Shown here: piece after piece, positions 43,125-52,264 of the stretch | How the letters are laid out: the number at the start of each line of letters is the position of its first letter | Numbering within the stretch: the stretch's first letter is position 1 | Assembly: GCA_963732335.1 (NCBI GenBank) | Contig: CAVSZO010000067.1 | Coordinates: forward strand, 3,264-67,263 | Length of the DNA: 64,000 nt | Reading direction: 5' to 3' | Source: Desertimonas sp963732335 | GTDB taxonomy: Bacteria; Actinomycetota; Acidimicrobiia; Acidimicrobiales; Ilumatobacteraceae | The notes under the pieces: generated by a model | The model's input: the letters and a program-made list of their open reading frames with translations, nothing else | What the model was told of the DNA's origin: nothing | Databases searched by the model: none | Position numbers and translations under genes: made by a program

Positions 43125-44347
43125 TGGCAGCGGGGATGGACCCGCGGCACTCGTCAGACGCCGAGCTGTTCCGCAAGCGGGTCCGGCAGTTCCTCGACGA
43201 GCACCTACCGCCGAACTGGGCGGGCCTCGGCGCGATCGCCGACAGGGGCGAAGCCGACCGTTTCGTCGAGCAGTGGCGTGCCACGCTGGCGGCCAACGGG
43301 TTGCTGGGGGTCTCGTGGCCGACGGAGTACGGCGGAGCCGGGCTCAGCCGGCGCGAGCAGGTCGTGCTGGTGGAGGAGCTCGCCCGTGCCGGCGTCCCGG
43401 CCATGGGATACAACGACACGTTCGGGATCAAGATGCTCGGCGGCACGCTGCTGCGGTGGGGCACCGAGGCGCAGAAGCGGCGGTTCCTGCCGCGGATCCT
43501 CAGCGGTGACGACCGCTGGTGCCAGGGCTTCTCCGAACCGGGGTCCGGGAGCGACCTCGCCTCGCTGTCCACTCGCGCCGTGCTCGACGGCGAGCAGTGG
43601 GTGATCGACGGCCAGAAGGTGTGGACGTCCCGGGCGCGCGAGGCGAACTGGATGTTCCTGCTCGCCCGCACCAACCGAGACGTGCGCAAGCACGCCGGCA
43701 TCACGTTCCTGCTCGTCGACATGCGGCAGCCCGGCGTCGAGGTCCGCCCGATCCGCGCCCTCTCCGGGGAGAGCGAGTTCAACGAGGTGTTCCTCACCGG
43801 GGCGACGACACCGGCCGACCACGTCGTCGGCGAGATCGACGGGGGCTGGGCCGTGGCGAGCACCCTGCTCGGGCTGGAACGAGGCGAGGAGGCGGCGACC
43901 AACCCGATCCTGTTCCGCGCCGAACTGGACCGCCTCGTCGCGCTGGCACAGGAGCGTGGTCACGCCGCCGACACGGTCGTCCGTCAGCGATTGGCCGATG
44001 CCCACGTTCGTTGCGAGATCATGCGGTTCCTCGGGTTGCGCATCCTCACCGGCGTGCTCAACGGCGACGGGACCGTCGGCCCGGAGGCCTCGATCTCCAA
44101 GCTCTACTGGAGCGAGTACCACCGCGTGACCACCGAGCTGGCGCTCGACGTCCTCGGCGCCGACGCCTTGACCATCGACGGGCGTGGCCCGCTGCGCGCC
44201 TACCGCACCGACGACCCGGGAGCAGCGAACACGACCGGTTCGTGGCTCGGCGCGTTCTACAACGCCACGGCGGGCACGATCTACGCCGGCACATCGGAGG
44301 TGCAGCGCAACATCATCGGCGAGAGCGTGCTCGGCCTACCGCGCTAG
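43121..44347 (+). CDS. acyl-CoA dehydrogenase
   Basis: 408 residues, intact. SWPTEYGGAGLSRREQ, CQGFSEPGSGSDLASLSTRA, WVIDGQKVWTSRAREANW, GPEASISKLYWSEYHRV and IYAGTSEVQRNIIGESVLGLPR. Last gene of the 39282-44347 operon. It overlaps the convergent thioesterase stop by 12 bp. Substrate unknown; the neighbouring SDRs suggest a hydroxylated acyl intermediate downstream. Confidence 0.93.
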   Translation: MMAAGMDPRHSSDAELFRKRVRQFLDEHLPPNWAGLGAIADRGEADRFVEQWRATLAANGLLGVSWPTEYGGAGLSRREQVVLVEELARAGVPAMGYNDTFGIKMLGGTLLRWGTEAQKRRFLPRILSGDDRWCQGFSEPGSGSDLASLSTRAVLDGEQWVIDGQKVWTSRAREANWMFLLARTNRDVRKHAGITFLLVDMRQPGVEVRPIRALSGESEFNEVFLTGATTPADHVVGEIDGGWAVASTLLGLERGEEAATNPILFRAELDRLVALAQERGHAADTVVRQRLADAHVRCEIMRFLGLRILTGVLNGDGTVGPEASISKLYWSEYHRVTTELALDVLGADALTIDGRGPLRAYRTDDPGAANTTGSWLGAFYNATAGTIYAGTSEVQRNIIGESVLGLPR

Positions 44348-44794
44348 CTCCGGCCGCTCGCCCGACACGCTGACGCTGACCAACCCCTGGGCGAGCGGCT
44401 TCTCGGTGACGTCGCTGTACACGCTGACCTCGGCGAAGTTGACCTGGCGGCCCCGTCGCGTGCACCGCGCCCGCGCCAGTGCTCCTTCGCCCGGCGCAAC
44501 GGAGAAGTACTGCACGGCGAGGGAGATGGTGGTGATGCGGCTGCCGAGGTTGAAGTCGTGGCCGGCGGCGACGGCGCCGCAGCCAGCCGTGTCGATCAGC
44601 GCCGAGATGACGCCACCGTGGAAGATGCCCGTGTGCGCGCTGAGGTGGTCGGCGAACGGCAGGTGCATCTCGATGCCGTCGGGATCCCATCGCCGGACCG
44701 TCATCCCGCAGTGGGCGTTGAACGCCACGCCGTGCTGCCAGTGCTCGCGGAACCACACCCGCCGACGAGCTTGATCGTCGTCCGACAGAGCCAC
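44336..44794 (-). CDS. PaaI-type hotdog thioesterase
   Basis: 152 residues, hotdog fold. The active-site helix is HTGIFHGGVISALIDTAGCGA (G-x-x-x-D family signature), with the strand RITTISLAVQYFSVAPGEG and a C-terminal VNFAEVSVYSD. Releases CoA from dead-end or aromatic acyl-CoAs. Divergent from GntR gene 44871 with a 76-bp gap; probably a target of it. Confidence 0.9.
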   Translation of the reverse strand: MALSDDDQARRRVWFREHWQHGVAFNAHCGMTVRRWDPDGIEMHLPFADHLSAHTGIFHGGVISALIDTAGCGAVAAGHDFNLGSRITTISLAVQYFSVAPGEGALARARCTRRGRQVNFAEVSVYSDVTEKPLAQGLVSVSVSGERPELAR

Positions 44795-44870
44795 GTTGCG
44801 CCTCCTATGAATGGTTCACTGATGTGGCGGATCCAGCGACATCGCGGCCGTGCCGCGTAGGCTTGGTGCG

Positions 44871-45611
44871 ATGCAGGCCTTCGTCGACCCCGCTACGTCC
44901 GTCCGAGTTCCCAAGACGGCCGAGCTCGTCGCCGCTCACATCCGCCGTCGAATCGTCCGTGGCGAGCTGCGGGAGGGTGACGCCCTCCCGCCCGAGAGCG
45001 TGCTGATGGACGAGTTCGCGATCAGCAGGCCGACCCTGCGCGAGGCCTTCCGGATCCTCGAGTCCGAGGGTCTGATCACGGTTCGCCGCGGCGCCCGTGG
45101 GGGCGCTCGCGTGCAGATCCCGACCAGCGAGGTCGCCGCCCGATATGCCGGCCTCGTGCTGCAGCACCGCGGCACGACGCTGGCCGACGTGCTCGACGCC
45201 CGGGTCATCGTCGAGGCACCCGCCGCCGGCATCGTCGCGGGTCGCCGCGATCGCGCCAAGGCGGCGGCCGAGCTGCGGCGCTGGCTGGAGGAGCATCCCG
45301 CGGAGGACGCCCCGCAGTTCCACGGCTTCAACCGCCTGCTCGTCCAGCTGACGGGGAACGAGACACTGATCTTGCTGACAACCATGCTCGAGGCGATCTC
45401 CGACGCGGTCACGGCGAGCTACCGCAGGGTCCCCCACGACGACGACGCCCGCCTGATCCGCAAGGCCGAGCGCACTCGCGAGAAGCTGATCGAGCTGATC
45501 GAGTCCGGCGACGAGGTCGGCGCCGAGGAGCTCTGGCGCAAGCACCTCACGGAGGCTGGCAAGGTTCTCATCGGCTCCAACGGCCAGACGTTGGTCGACG
45601 TCTTGAGTTGA
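44871..45611 (+). CDS. FadR-type GntR regulator
   Basis: 246 residues. Winged helix: VPKTAELVAAHIRRRIVRGELREGDALPPE, ISRPTLREAFRILESEGLI, wing RRGARGGARV. The FCD domain is present (FHGFNRLLVQLTGNETLI) but its usual acidic first ligand before F-H is replaced (A-P-Q-F-H). Belongs to another subgroup than the regulators at 1 and 5410, and is a paralogue of the one at 63277. ATG 44871; upstream in-frame GTGs are less fitting. Likely controls the operon starting at 45671 through the palindromic DNA at 45619. Confidence 0.92.
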   Translation: MQAFVDPATSVRVPKTAELVAAHIRRRIVRGELREGDALPPESVLMDEFAISRPTLREAFRILESEGLITVRRGARGGARVQIPTSEVAARYAGLVLQHRGTTLADVLDARVIVEAPAAGIVAGRRDRAKAAAELRRWLEEHPAEDAPQFHGFNRLLVQLTGNETLILLTTMLEAISDAVTASYRRVPHDDDARLIRKAERTREKLIELIESGDEVGAEELWRKHLTEAGKVLIGSNGQTLVDVLS

Positions 45612-45618
45612 CACGCCA

Positions 45619-45655
45619 TCATCTTATATAGTTCAACAAATCAGATGTTGGACGA
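45619..45655. promoter_or_regulatory. AT-rich operator/promoter of the 45671 operon
   Basis: CATCTTATATAGTTCAACAA then ATCAGATGTTGGAC. Inverted arms: CATCT/AGATG and TTCAACA/TGTTGGA (one mismatch). It is the only AT-rich DNA between the GntR gene and the operon. T-C-C-A-A-C on the minus strand recurs in the site at 63222, next to the paralogous GntR gene. Confidence 0.55.
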
Positions 45656-45670
45656 TTCTAGGACGCGTCG

Positions 45671-46456
45671 ATGGCTGAGCGCCGCGTCGCGATCGTCACG
45701 GGGGCCAGCCGCGGAATCGGCGAGGCCATCGCTGTGCGGCTGGCCGCCGACGGCGTCCACGTCGCAGCCTCCGCACGCACGCTCGAACCCGATCCCCGTC
45801 ACGCCGGTTCGCTGACCGAGACGGTCGACCGCATCCGCGCGGCGGGTGGCGAGGCCGTCGCCATCCCGTGCGACCTGGCGCAGCCGGACGACCGCCGGCG
45901 GTTGGTCGCGGCAACCGTCGAGCGGCTCGGCCCGGTCGACATCCTCGTCAACAACGCCGCCATCACGTATCTCCTGCCGTTCACGGAGTTCACCGAGAAG
46001 CGCTGGCGGCTGATGTTCGAGGTCCAGGTCCGGGCTCCGTACGAGCTCGCCCAGCTCGTCGTGCCGGGCATGCAAGATCGCAAGCAGGGCTGGATCCTGA
46101 ACATCACCAGCCGGGCTGGCATCCATGCGCACGGCCCTCCCTACGACCCGATCCACAAGCAGGGGTTCACCGTGTACGGGATGGTCAAGGCCGCCCTCGA
46201 CCGCTTCACGACCGGGCTGGCGGCCGAGCTCTATGACGACGGCATCGCCGTCAACTCACTGGCGCCTTGGGACAACGTGGCCACACCCGGCGCGGGCGCC
46301 CACGACCTCGTCGAGGGCTTCGCCGTCGAGGGGCCTGAATGGATCGCCGAAGCGGCGGTCGCCCTCTGCAGCGGCGACCCATCGCAGCTCACGGGCAGGG
46401 TCGCCTACAGCCAGCCACTCCTGGCCGAGCTGCAGCTGCGCCCGAGGCCCATCTGA
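45671..46456 (+). CDS. short-chain dehydrogenase/reductase
   Basis: 261 residues, intact: RVAIVTGASRGIGEAIAV, ILVNNAAITYLLPF (Ala for Gly in NNAG), NITSRAGIHAHGP, YGMVKAALDRF (Y-G-M-V-K). The C terminus lacks the common DGG and reads RVAYSQPLLAELQ, as in a subgroup with altered C-terminal loop. First gene of an eight-gene operon; stop and next start share one base (TGATG). Confidence 0.9.
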   Translation: MAERRVAIVTGASRGIGEAIAVRLAADGVHVAASARTLEPDPRHAGSLTETVDRIRAAGGEAVAIPCDLAQPDDRRRLVAATVERLGPVDILVNNAAITYLLPFTEFTEKRWRLMFEVQVRAPYELAQLVVPGMQDRKQGWILNITSRAGIHAHGPPYDPIHKQGFTVYGMVKAALDRFTTGLAAELYDDGIAVNSLAPWDNVATPGAGAHDLVEGFAVEGPEWIAEAAVALCSGDPSQLTGRVAYSQPLLAELQLRPRPI

Positions 46457-47631
46457 TGGACTTCAGCTACTCAGCTGAGGAAGAGGCATTCCGGCAGGAG
46501 GTTCGTGACTGGCTCGACCGTCACCTCGTCGGCGAGTTCACCACCCTCGGCACGGGCGCCGAGTTCTCGCCGGACGACTGGAAGGTCCGCGTCGCGTGGG
46601 AGCAGGAGCTCGGGCGCGACGGCTGGATCGGGCTCTCGTGGCCGCGCGCCCATGGCGGCCGCGCGGCCACGGCCATCCAGGAGCTCGTCTTCGCCGAGGA
46701 GTACGCACGCGCCCACGGACCCACCCGTGGCGGCACGTTCGGCGAAGGCCTGCTCGGGCCGACGCTGATCCACTTCGGCACGGAGGCGCAGCGCGCCCGC
46801 TTCCTGCCGCCGATCCTGCGCGGCGACGAGTACTGGTGCCAGGGCTTCAGCGAACCTGGCGCGGGAAGCGACCTCGCAGCGGTCTCCACGCGGGCGCGCC
46901 TCGACGGCGACGAGTGGGTGGTCGACGGTCAGAAGGTGTGGACCAGCCAGGCCCAGTTCGCCGACTGGATCTTCGCCCTCTGCCGCACCGATTCCAGCGG
47001 TCCCAAGCACAAGGGCATCTCCTTCCTCCTCCTGCCGATGGACCAGCCGGGCATCGAGGTCCGCCCCCTCGTCGAGATGACCGGTGGCGACCACTTCTGC
47101 GAGGTCTTCTTCGACGACGCCCGAACGTCGGCCGAGATGATCGTCGGGGAGCCCGGCGACGGCTGGCGCATCGCCATGGCGACGCTCGGTTTCGAGCGCG
47201 GGACGGCTTTCATCGGCCAGCTGCGACGCTATGCCGACGAGTGGCACCGCCTTCGAGCCGTCGCCGCGGAGCGCGGCAGGCTCGGCGACCCGGTGATCCG
47301 CCAGCGCTTCGCCGACTCCTACGTCGGGCTGGAGATCATGCGCTACGGCGCGTTCCGCACGATCACCAATGTGGTGCGCGACGGGCGACCGGGGCCGGAG
47401 GCGTCGGTCGGCAAGCTGCAGTGGTCGCAGTGGCACCAGCAGCTCGGTGAGCTCGCTGTCGACGTGCTCGGCGTCGACGCGACGCTCCGCGACGACGGGT
47501 CCTCCCTGCTCCACGACCTGCAGCACACGTTCCTTTTCAGTCGCGCCCACACGATCTATGCCGGCTCGTCGCAGGTGCAGCGCAACATCATCGGTGAACG
47601 TGTGCTCGGATTGCCGAAGGAGCCCTCATGA
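46456..47631 (+). CDS. acyl-CoA dehydrogenase
   Basis: 391 residues, intact. MDFSYSAEEEAFRQEVRDWLDRH start, SWPRAHGGRAATA, CQGFSEPGAGSDLAAV, WVVDGQKVWTSQAQFADW, GPEASVGKLQWSQWHQQ, and IYAGSSQVQRNIIGERVLGLPKE. It overlaps the next SDR by ATGA (47628). Similar in length and type to the dehydrogenase at 27399. Confidence 0.93.
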   Translation: MDFSYSAEEEAFRQEVRDWLDRHLVGEFTTLGTGAEFSPDDWKVRVAWEQELGRDGWIGLSWPRAHGGRAATAIQELVFAEEYARAHGPTRGGTFGEGLLGPTLIHFGTEAQRARFLPPILRGDEYWCQGFSEPGAGSDLAAVSTRARLDGDEWVVDGQKVWTSQAQFADWIFALCRTDSSGPKHKGISFLLLPMDQPGIEVRPLVEMTGGDHFCEVFFDDARTSAEMIVGEPGDGWRIAMATLGFERGTAFIGQLRRYADEWHRLRAVAAERGRLGDPVIRQRFADSYVGLEIMRYGAFRTITNVVRDGRPGPEASVGKLQWSQWHQQLGELAVDVLGVDATLRDDGSSLLHDLQHTFLFSRAHTIYAGSSQVQRNIIGERVLGLPKEPS

Positions 47632-48380
47632 CGGCGTTCGTCGGCCGTGTCGCCATCGTCACGGGTGGCACCCGCGGGATCGGCGGGGCGATCACTGAAC
47701 GGCTCGTGCGGGAGGGAGCCCACGTCGCGGCCGTCTATGCACGCGACGACGACGCGGCGAAGGCGCTGGCCGATCGACTGGCCGACGGTCCGGGCACGGT
47801 GTCGCTACACCGCGCCGACATCGGAGACCCTTACGCGTGCCGGGACGTCGTCACCGCCGTCGTGACCGAGCACGGTCGCGTGGACCACCTCGTGAACAAC
47901 GCCGGGCTGCTCGTCGAGAACCGCGCCCGCGCGATGACCCTCGACGAGTGGGACGCCGCGATCCGCGTCAATCTGTCCGCCGCGTTCTACCTCGCCCAAG
48001 CCGTGCTCGGACCGATGATCGAGCAGGGTTTCGGGCGGATCGTCAACATCAGCTCGGTCACCGCGCTGATGGGGAGCCCTGTCGAGGCAGGCTACGGCGC
48101 GGCGAAGTCGGGGCTCTTCGGTCTGTCACGGTCGCTCGCCCGGGAGGTCGCCCGCAAGGGGATCACCGTGAACACCGTCGTGCCCGGCGTGTTCGAGACG
48201 GACATGACGAACTCGATGGCACCAGAGGCGCAGGACGCGATCCGCAAGCTGATCCCGCTCGGTCGCCGCGGCGACCCGACCGAGCTCGCCCACGCCGTGC
48301 TCTTCCTGCTCGACGAGCGGGCGGGCTACGTCACCGGCTCCGTCGTCACCGTCGACGGCGGACTGTCCATGGGAGGTTGA
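47628..48380 (+). CDS. FabG-like SDR (3-oxoacyl reductase type)
   Basis: 250 residues, intact: VAIVTGGTRGIGGAITERL, VDHLVNNAGLL, NISSVTALMGSPVEAGYGAAKSG (Y-x-x-x-K), PLGRRGDPTELAHAVLFLL and VTGSVVTVDGGLSMGG. This is the canonical FabG/PhaB pattern, so it probably acts on 3-hydroxyacyl-CoA with NADP(H). Third in the operon. Confidence 0.92.
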   Translation: MTAFVGRVAIVTGGTRGIGGAITERLVREGAHVAAVYARDDDAAKALADRLADGPGTVSLHRADIGDPYACRDVVTAVVTEHGRVDHLVNNAGLLVENRARAMTLDEWDAAIRVNLSAAFYLAQAVLGPMIEQGFGRIVNISSVTALMGSPVEAGYGAAKSGLFGLSRSLAREVARKGITVNTVVPGVFETDMTNSMAPEAQDAIRKLIPLGRRGDPTELAHAVLFLLDERAGYVTGSVVTVDGGLSMGG

Positions 48381-48385
48381 TCGAG

Positions 48386-49201
48386 ATGACGGAGACGCTG
48401 GTGCTACGTGCGCTCGACCGAGGCGTCCTGACGCTGACGTGGAACCGGCCGGATCGCAACAACGGGTGGACGTTGGAGCTCGAGGAGGCCTACTTCGACG
48501 CCCTGGCGCTCGCTGCGGCGGATGCCGACGTGCGGGCCATCGTCGTCACTGGAGCGGGCAGGGCCTTCTGCCCGGGCCTCGACGTACAGGCGCTGTCGGC
48601 GTCAGCCGGCGGCAAACGCGTTGCCGACCGTCCGCGACGTCCGATGACGTTCGCCCTGTCCATCCCCAAGCCGATCATCGCCGCGATCAACGGCGCCTGC
48701 GCCGGCATCGGGTTCATCCAGGCCGCGTGCGCGGACCTGCGCTTCGGCGCGCGCGGGGCCAAGCTGACGACGGCGTTCGCCCGCCGCGGCCTGCCGGCCG
48801 AGAACTCCATCGCCTGGCTGCTGCCCCGACTGATCGGCCAGGCCAACGCGGCCGACCTGCTGCTCTCGGCACGCACGATCCAAGCCGACGAGGCCAAGGA
48901 GCTCGGGTTCCTCCACCGCGTCAGCGAGCCGGACGACCTGCTGCCGTCGGCGCTGGCCTATGCGCACGATCTCGCCGACAACGTCTCGCCAATCGCCATG
49001 GCGGCGATCAAGGCCCAACTGTGGGGCGACTGGGAGCGCACCCAGGACGCGTCGCGACGCTTCGCGCTCGACCGAGTCGCCGACCTGTCGGACAACCACC
49101 CGGACTTCAAGGAGGGCGTGCGCAGCTTCGTCGAGAAGCGTCCGCCCGACTTCCCCGGCCTCTCCGTGGAGGTCGAAGTCGAGATGGAGATGGCGCGGTG
49201 A
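48386..49201 (+). CDS. enoyl-CoA hydratase/isomerase
   Basis: 271 residues, normal crotonase order (in contrast to 12494 and 19942). LTLTWNRPDRNNGWTLEL, VVTGAGRAFCPGLDVQAL, INGACAGIGFIQAACADLRF, FARRGLPAENSIAWLLPRLIG and the full helical tail AIKAQLWGDW...GVRSFVEKRPPDFPG. At the first catalytic position it has G-F-I instead of G-x-E, while P-A-E-N keeps the second. That pattern suggests an isomerase or a non-hydrating member. The P450 gene overlaps (GTGA). Confidence 0.9.
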   Translation: MTETLVLRALDRGVLTLTWNRPDRNNGWTLELEEAYFDALALAAADADVRAIVVTGAGRAFCPGLDVQALSASAGGKRVADRPRRPMTFALSIPKPIIAAINGACAGIGFIQAACADLRFGARGAKLTTAFARRGLPAENSIAWLLPRLIGQANAADLLLSARTIQADEAKELGFLHRVSEPDDLLPSALAYAHDLADNVSPIAMAAIKAQLWGDWERTQDASRRFALDRVADLSDNHPDFKEGVRSFVEKRPPDFPGLSVEVEVEMEMAR

Positions 49202-50388
49202 GTGAGCAACACGTCGCCGTGACGCCGGCGGAGTACATGGCGTCGTTCGACGCCGCGTGTCCGCAACAGGCGTACCACGACCTGGCGATGGCGTCGCCGT
49301 TCACCGACCCTGACGGCATGCCGGTGGTGACGCGCATGGCCGAGCTCGTCGCGCTGAACCGTCACCCGGCCGTGCACGCCACCGACGGCGTTCACTTCAA
49401 CCTCGGCGGCAAGCGCCCACTGATACCCCTCGACCTCGACGGACCCGAGCACACACGCTTCCGGCGGCTGCTCGACCCGCTCTTCTCGCCGAAGGCCGTG
49501 GCGCGGCTGTCGGACCAGGTGCGCGAGCGTACGAACGCTCTGATCGACGGCTTCGCCGGCGGCGGCGACGTGGAGTTCTTCGAGGCGTTCTGCGTCCCAC
49601 TGCCCAGCCAGATCTTCATCCGCCTGCTCGGCCTACCGCTCTCCGACCTCCCCCGCTTCATCGCCTTCAAGGACGCCACCGTCCGACCTGAGGGCGCGAC
49701 GGACGAGGAGCGCGACGAGTTCAAGGCCCGCGCGGGCGAAGCGATGTACGCGTACCTGCAGGGCGTGTTGGAGCAGCGACGCGGCGAGCCGCCCCGGGAC
49801 GACCTCATCGGCGGCTTCCTGACCACCGAGATCGACGGCGACCGCCTGTCGGACGAGGACATCATCGACATCTGCTACCTGCTCGTCATCGCCGGGCTCG
49901 ACACGGTCACGTCGTCGCTCTCGTGCCTCGTCGCCTGGTTGGCGCAGCATCCCCACGAACGCGACCGTTTGGTGCAGGACCCGTCAGCGATTCCAGCCGC
50001 GATCGAGGAGCTGATGCGCTTCGAGTCGCCGGTGCTCCTCGGCCACCGGTGGATCACCGAGGACATCGAGGTCGAGGGCAGGCGTTTCGAGGGCGGCACC
50101 AAGGTGACCGTCGTGTGGGCGTCGGCGAACGTCGACCCGGACGCCGTCGCCGACCCGCTGACCGTCGACCTGGCGCGGAAGGACTGTCGCCACGTCAGCT
50201 TCGCCAGCGGGTTCCACCGCTGCCTTGGCTCGCACCTCGCCCGGCTGGAGCTGCGCATCGCCCTCGAGGAGCTGCACCGCCGACTCCCCGACTACCGAAT
50301 CACGCCAGGCGCCGCACCCGTGTACATCAACTACGGCGTACGGGCAGCCATCCAGCTGCCACTGTCGTTCACCCCGACGCCATGCTGA
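49198..50388 (+). CDS. cytochrome P450
   Basis: 396 residues, soluble bacterial P450. I-helix oxygen-binding motif VIAGLDTVTSSL, E-E-L-M-R (ExxR), and the heme-ligand loop FASGFHRCLGSHLARLELR with Cys at residue 342. It also has LDLDGPEHTRFRRLLDPLFSP, the usual C-helix heme-propionate pattern. Requires ferredoxin and reductase that are not in the window. Within a beta-oxidation operon it likely hydroxylates an acyl or alicyclic substrate. GTG 49198; it overlaps the hydrolase gene. Confidence 0.94.
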   Translation: MSEQHVAVTPAEYMASFDAACPQQAYHDLAMASPFTDPDGMPVVTRMAELVALNRHPAVHATDGVHFNLGGKRPLIPLDLDGPEHTRFRRLLDPLFSPKAVARLSDQVRERTNALIDGFAGGGDVEFFEAFCVPLPSQIFIRLLGLPLSDLPRFIAFKDATVRPEGATDEERDEFKARAGEAMYAYLQGVLEQRRGEPPRDDLIGGFLTTEIDGDRLSDEDIIDICYLLVIAGLDTVTSSLSCLVAWLAQHPHERDRLVQDPSAIPAAIEELMRFESPVLLGHRWITEDIEVEGRRFEGGTKVTVVWASANVDPDAVADPLTVDLARKDCRHVSFASGFHRCLGSHLARLELRIALEELHRRLPDYRITPGAAPVYINYGVRAAIQLPLSFTPTPC

Positions 50389-51368
50389 AGCACACCATCA
50401 AGGTCGATGTCACCGACGCCTTGCCGCCGGCTGCTCGTGGGGGCGAGCCGGTCACGGTCGCCATCACGGTCGTTGTCGACCCGGCGAAGGTGGCCTCGGA
50501 ACCCGTGGTGATCGTCGCCATCCCGGGCGGCACGTACCACCGCCGCTACTGGGATCTCCAGCCGCCAGGCCGCACCGGTTACAGCCAGGCCGACTGGATG
50601 GCCGATCGCGGGGTGATCTTCGTCGCATGCGACTACCTCGGTGGCGGAGACAGCAGCCGGCCGACCGACGGTGACTTCATGACCCTCGAGGTGGCGGCCG
50701 ACGCCGCGCACGCCGTGTCCCAGCACCTGCGTGCCCGGCTCGAGGCGGGCACGCTCGTCGATGAGCTCGCCCAGATCACCGACGCCACGTACGTCGGGGC
50801 CGGTCAGTCGCTCGGCGGGTTCATCACGATGATCCAGCAGGGCAAGTACGCCGACTACGCGGGCGTCGCCATCCTCGGTGCGTCACCGATCATCATCGCC
50901 AACATCCCGCACCACAGGGATCTCGACGGCGTGTCCGAAGAGACACGGCGGCAGATGGTCATGGAGGACAACGCCAAGACGTCGGGACTCAGCGAGTTGC
51001 CGATGTATCACGGCGCGTCACGCGAGACGCTTCGCGACATCTTCCACGTCAAGGACGTACCCGACGATCTCGTCCAGTACGACGAAGAGGAATGTCACAC
51101 GCTGATCTCGCGGGTCACCGGCGTCGACGGGATGACGCCCGGATACGCGGCGCCGTTCGCCGAGGTCATCGAGTCGCCAGTGTTTCTCGGGTGGGGCGAC
51201 GTCGACGTGTCCGCTGCGCCGCACGCCGAGCCGAGCGCCTACCCTCGCTCGCGCCACGTGACTCTCTCGGTCGTGGAGGACATGGCCCACATGCACAACT
51301 TCGCCGACACGCGCGAACGGCTCTGGGAGGACCTGTTGGCGTGGCTGCCCGTCACGAGGAGGACATGA
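50382..51368 (+). CDS. alpha/beta-hydrolase
   Basis: 328 residues. VVIVAIPGGTYHRRYWD (oxyanion loop), VIFVACDYLGGGDSSRP, nucleophile elbow ATYVGAGQSLGGFITM, ILGASPIIIANIPH, Asp in GWGDVDVSAAP and His in VVEDMAHMHNFAD. Serine hydrolase on esters or thioesters; no signal peptide. Overlaps the P450 by 7 bp and the MaoC gene by ATGA, so it is firmly inside the operon. Confidence 0.88.
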   Translation: MLKHTIKVDVTDALPPAARGGEPVTVAITVVVDPAKVASEPVVIVAIPGGTYHRRYWDLQPPGRTGYSQADWMADRGVIFVACDYLGGGDSSRPTDGDFMTLEVAADAAHAVSQHLRARLEAGTLVDELAQITDATYVGAGQSLGGFITMIQQGKYADYAGVAILGASPIIIANIPHHRDLDGVSEETRRQMVMEDNAKTSGLSELPMYHGASRETLRDIFHVKDVPDDLVQYDEEECHTLISRVTGVDGMTPGYAAPFAEVIESPVFLGWGDVDVSAAPHAEPSAYPRSRHVTLSVVEDMAHMHNFADTRERLWEDLLAWLPVTRRT

Positions 51369-51859
51369 TGACCGTCGACCGCTTCCCCGTCGAGGCCGGG
51401 CACATCATGCTGTTCGCCCGCGCCATCGGCGACACCAACCCGGCCTACTACGGCGCGATGACCGGCGCGGCGACCGTCCCCGCACCGCCGACGTTCGTCC
51501 AGTCGAGCGCCCAGTTCGACCCGGACTACTTCCTTCGGCCCAAGCCCGGTGAGCCGTGGTTCGGCTCGGGACGCAGCCCCACTGGTGTTGTCCGGGCGGA
51601 GGGTGGTGGCGGAGGTGGCGGCGGCGGGTTGCACGCCGAGCAGCACTACGACTACCACCGGCCGCTGCGGGCGGGGGACGTGCTCACGGCCTCAGTGCGC
51701 GCAGGCGAGACCTGGGAGAAGCAGGGCCGGCGCGGTGGCAAGCTCGTGTTCGTCGAGTCGATCACCGAGTACCGCGACGAGTCCGGCGAGCTCGTCGTGA
51801 CGGCGCGGGGCGTCGGCGTGCGGACGGAGAAGGTCGTCGAGGAGGGCTCCGATGGCTGA
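51365..51859 (+). CDS. MaoC-like dehydratase, N-terminal-domain subunit
   Basis: 164 residues, hotdog fold of the FAS1-type MaoC N-domain. FPVEAGHIMLFARAIGDTNPAYY, then a striking run of nine glycines (EGGGG...GLHAEQHYDYHRPLRAGDVLTA). The catalytic His/Asp motif is not on this chain, which fits the non-catalytic partner of a two-chain enoyl-CoA hydratase (as ChsH1/ChsH2 in steroid degradation). Overlaps the catalytic partner (ATG 51852). Confidence 0.85.
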   Translation: MMTVDRFPVEAGHIMLFARAIGDTNPAYYGAMTGAATVPAPPTFVQSSAQFDPDYFLRPKPGEPWFGSGRSPTGVVRAEGGGGGGGGGLHAEQHYDYHRPLRAGDVLTASVRAGETWEKQGRRGGKLVFVESITEYRDESGELVVTARGVGVRTEKVVEEGSDG

Positions 51860-52260
51860 GGTCGTCGGTCGGTGAAAGCCGTTCTCTCATGCTGGTCGAC
51901 GACCTCACGCGGACGCAGATCGTGCAGTACGCCGGCGCGTCGGGCGACTACAACCCGCTGCACACCGACGACCGCTTCACGACGGAGGTCGCCGGCTACC
52001 CGTCGGTCTTCGCCCACGGGATGCTGACGATGGGCATGACCGGTCGCGTACTCACCGACTGGTTCGGCGCCGAGGCGCTGACCGCCTACGGCGTGCGCTT
52101 CGTCAAGCAGGTGTGGCCCGGCGACGCGCTCACCGCCACGGCGACCGTCACCGCGGTCCGCGACACCGACGACGGACGGCTCGCCGACCTCACGATCGAA
52201 ACCGTCAACCAAGACGGCGAGCCAGTGATCACCGGCTCCGCCACCGCCCAACTGGACTGA
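51852..52260 (+). CDS. MaoC-like enoyl-CoA hydratase, catalytic subunit (frameshift near 51865)
   Basis: About 135 residues. Hydratase-2 motif YAGASGDYNPLHTDDRFTTEVAGYPSVFAHGMLTMG split as D-Y-N-P-L-H-T-D and F-A-H-G, with catalytic Asp and His. ATG 51852 overlaps the upstream stop, but the domain is in another frame from about 51865; the first in-frame ATG is 51889. It would form a heterodimer with the 51365 product. Last gene of the operon, followed by the repeat at 52265. Confidence 0.87.
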
Positions 52261-52264
52261 GGAC

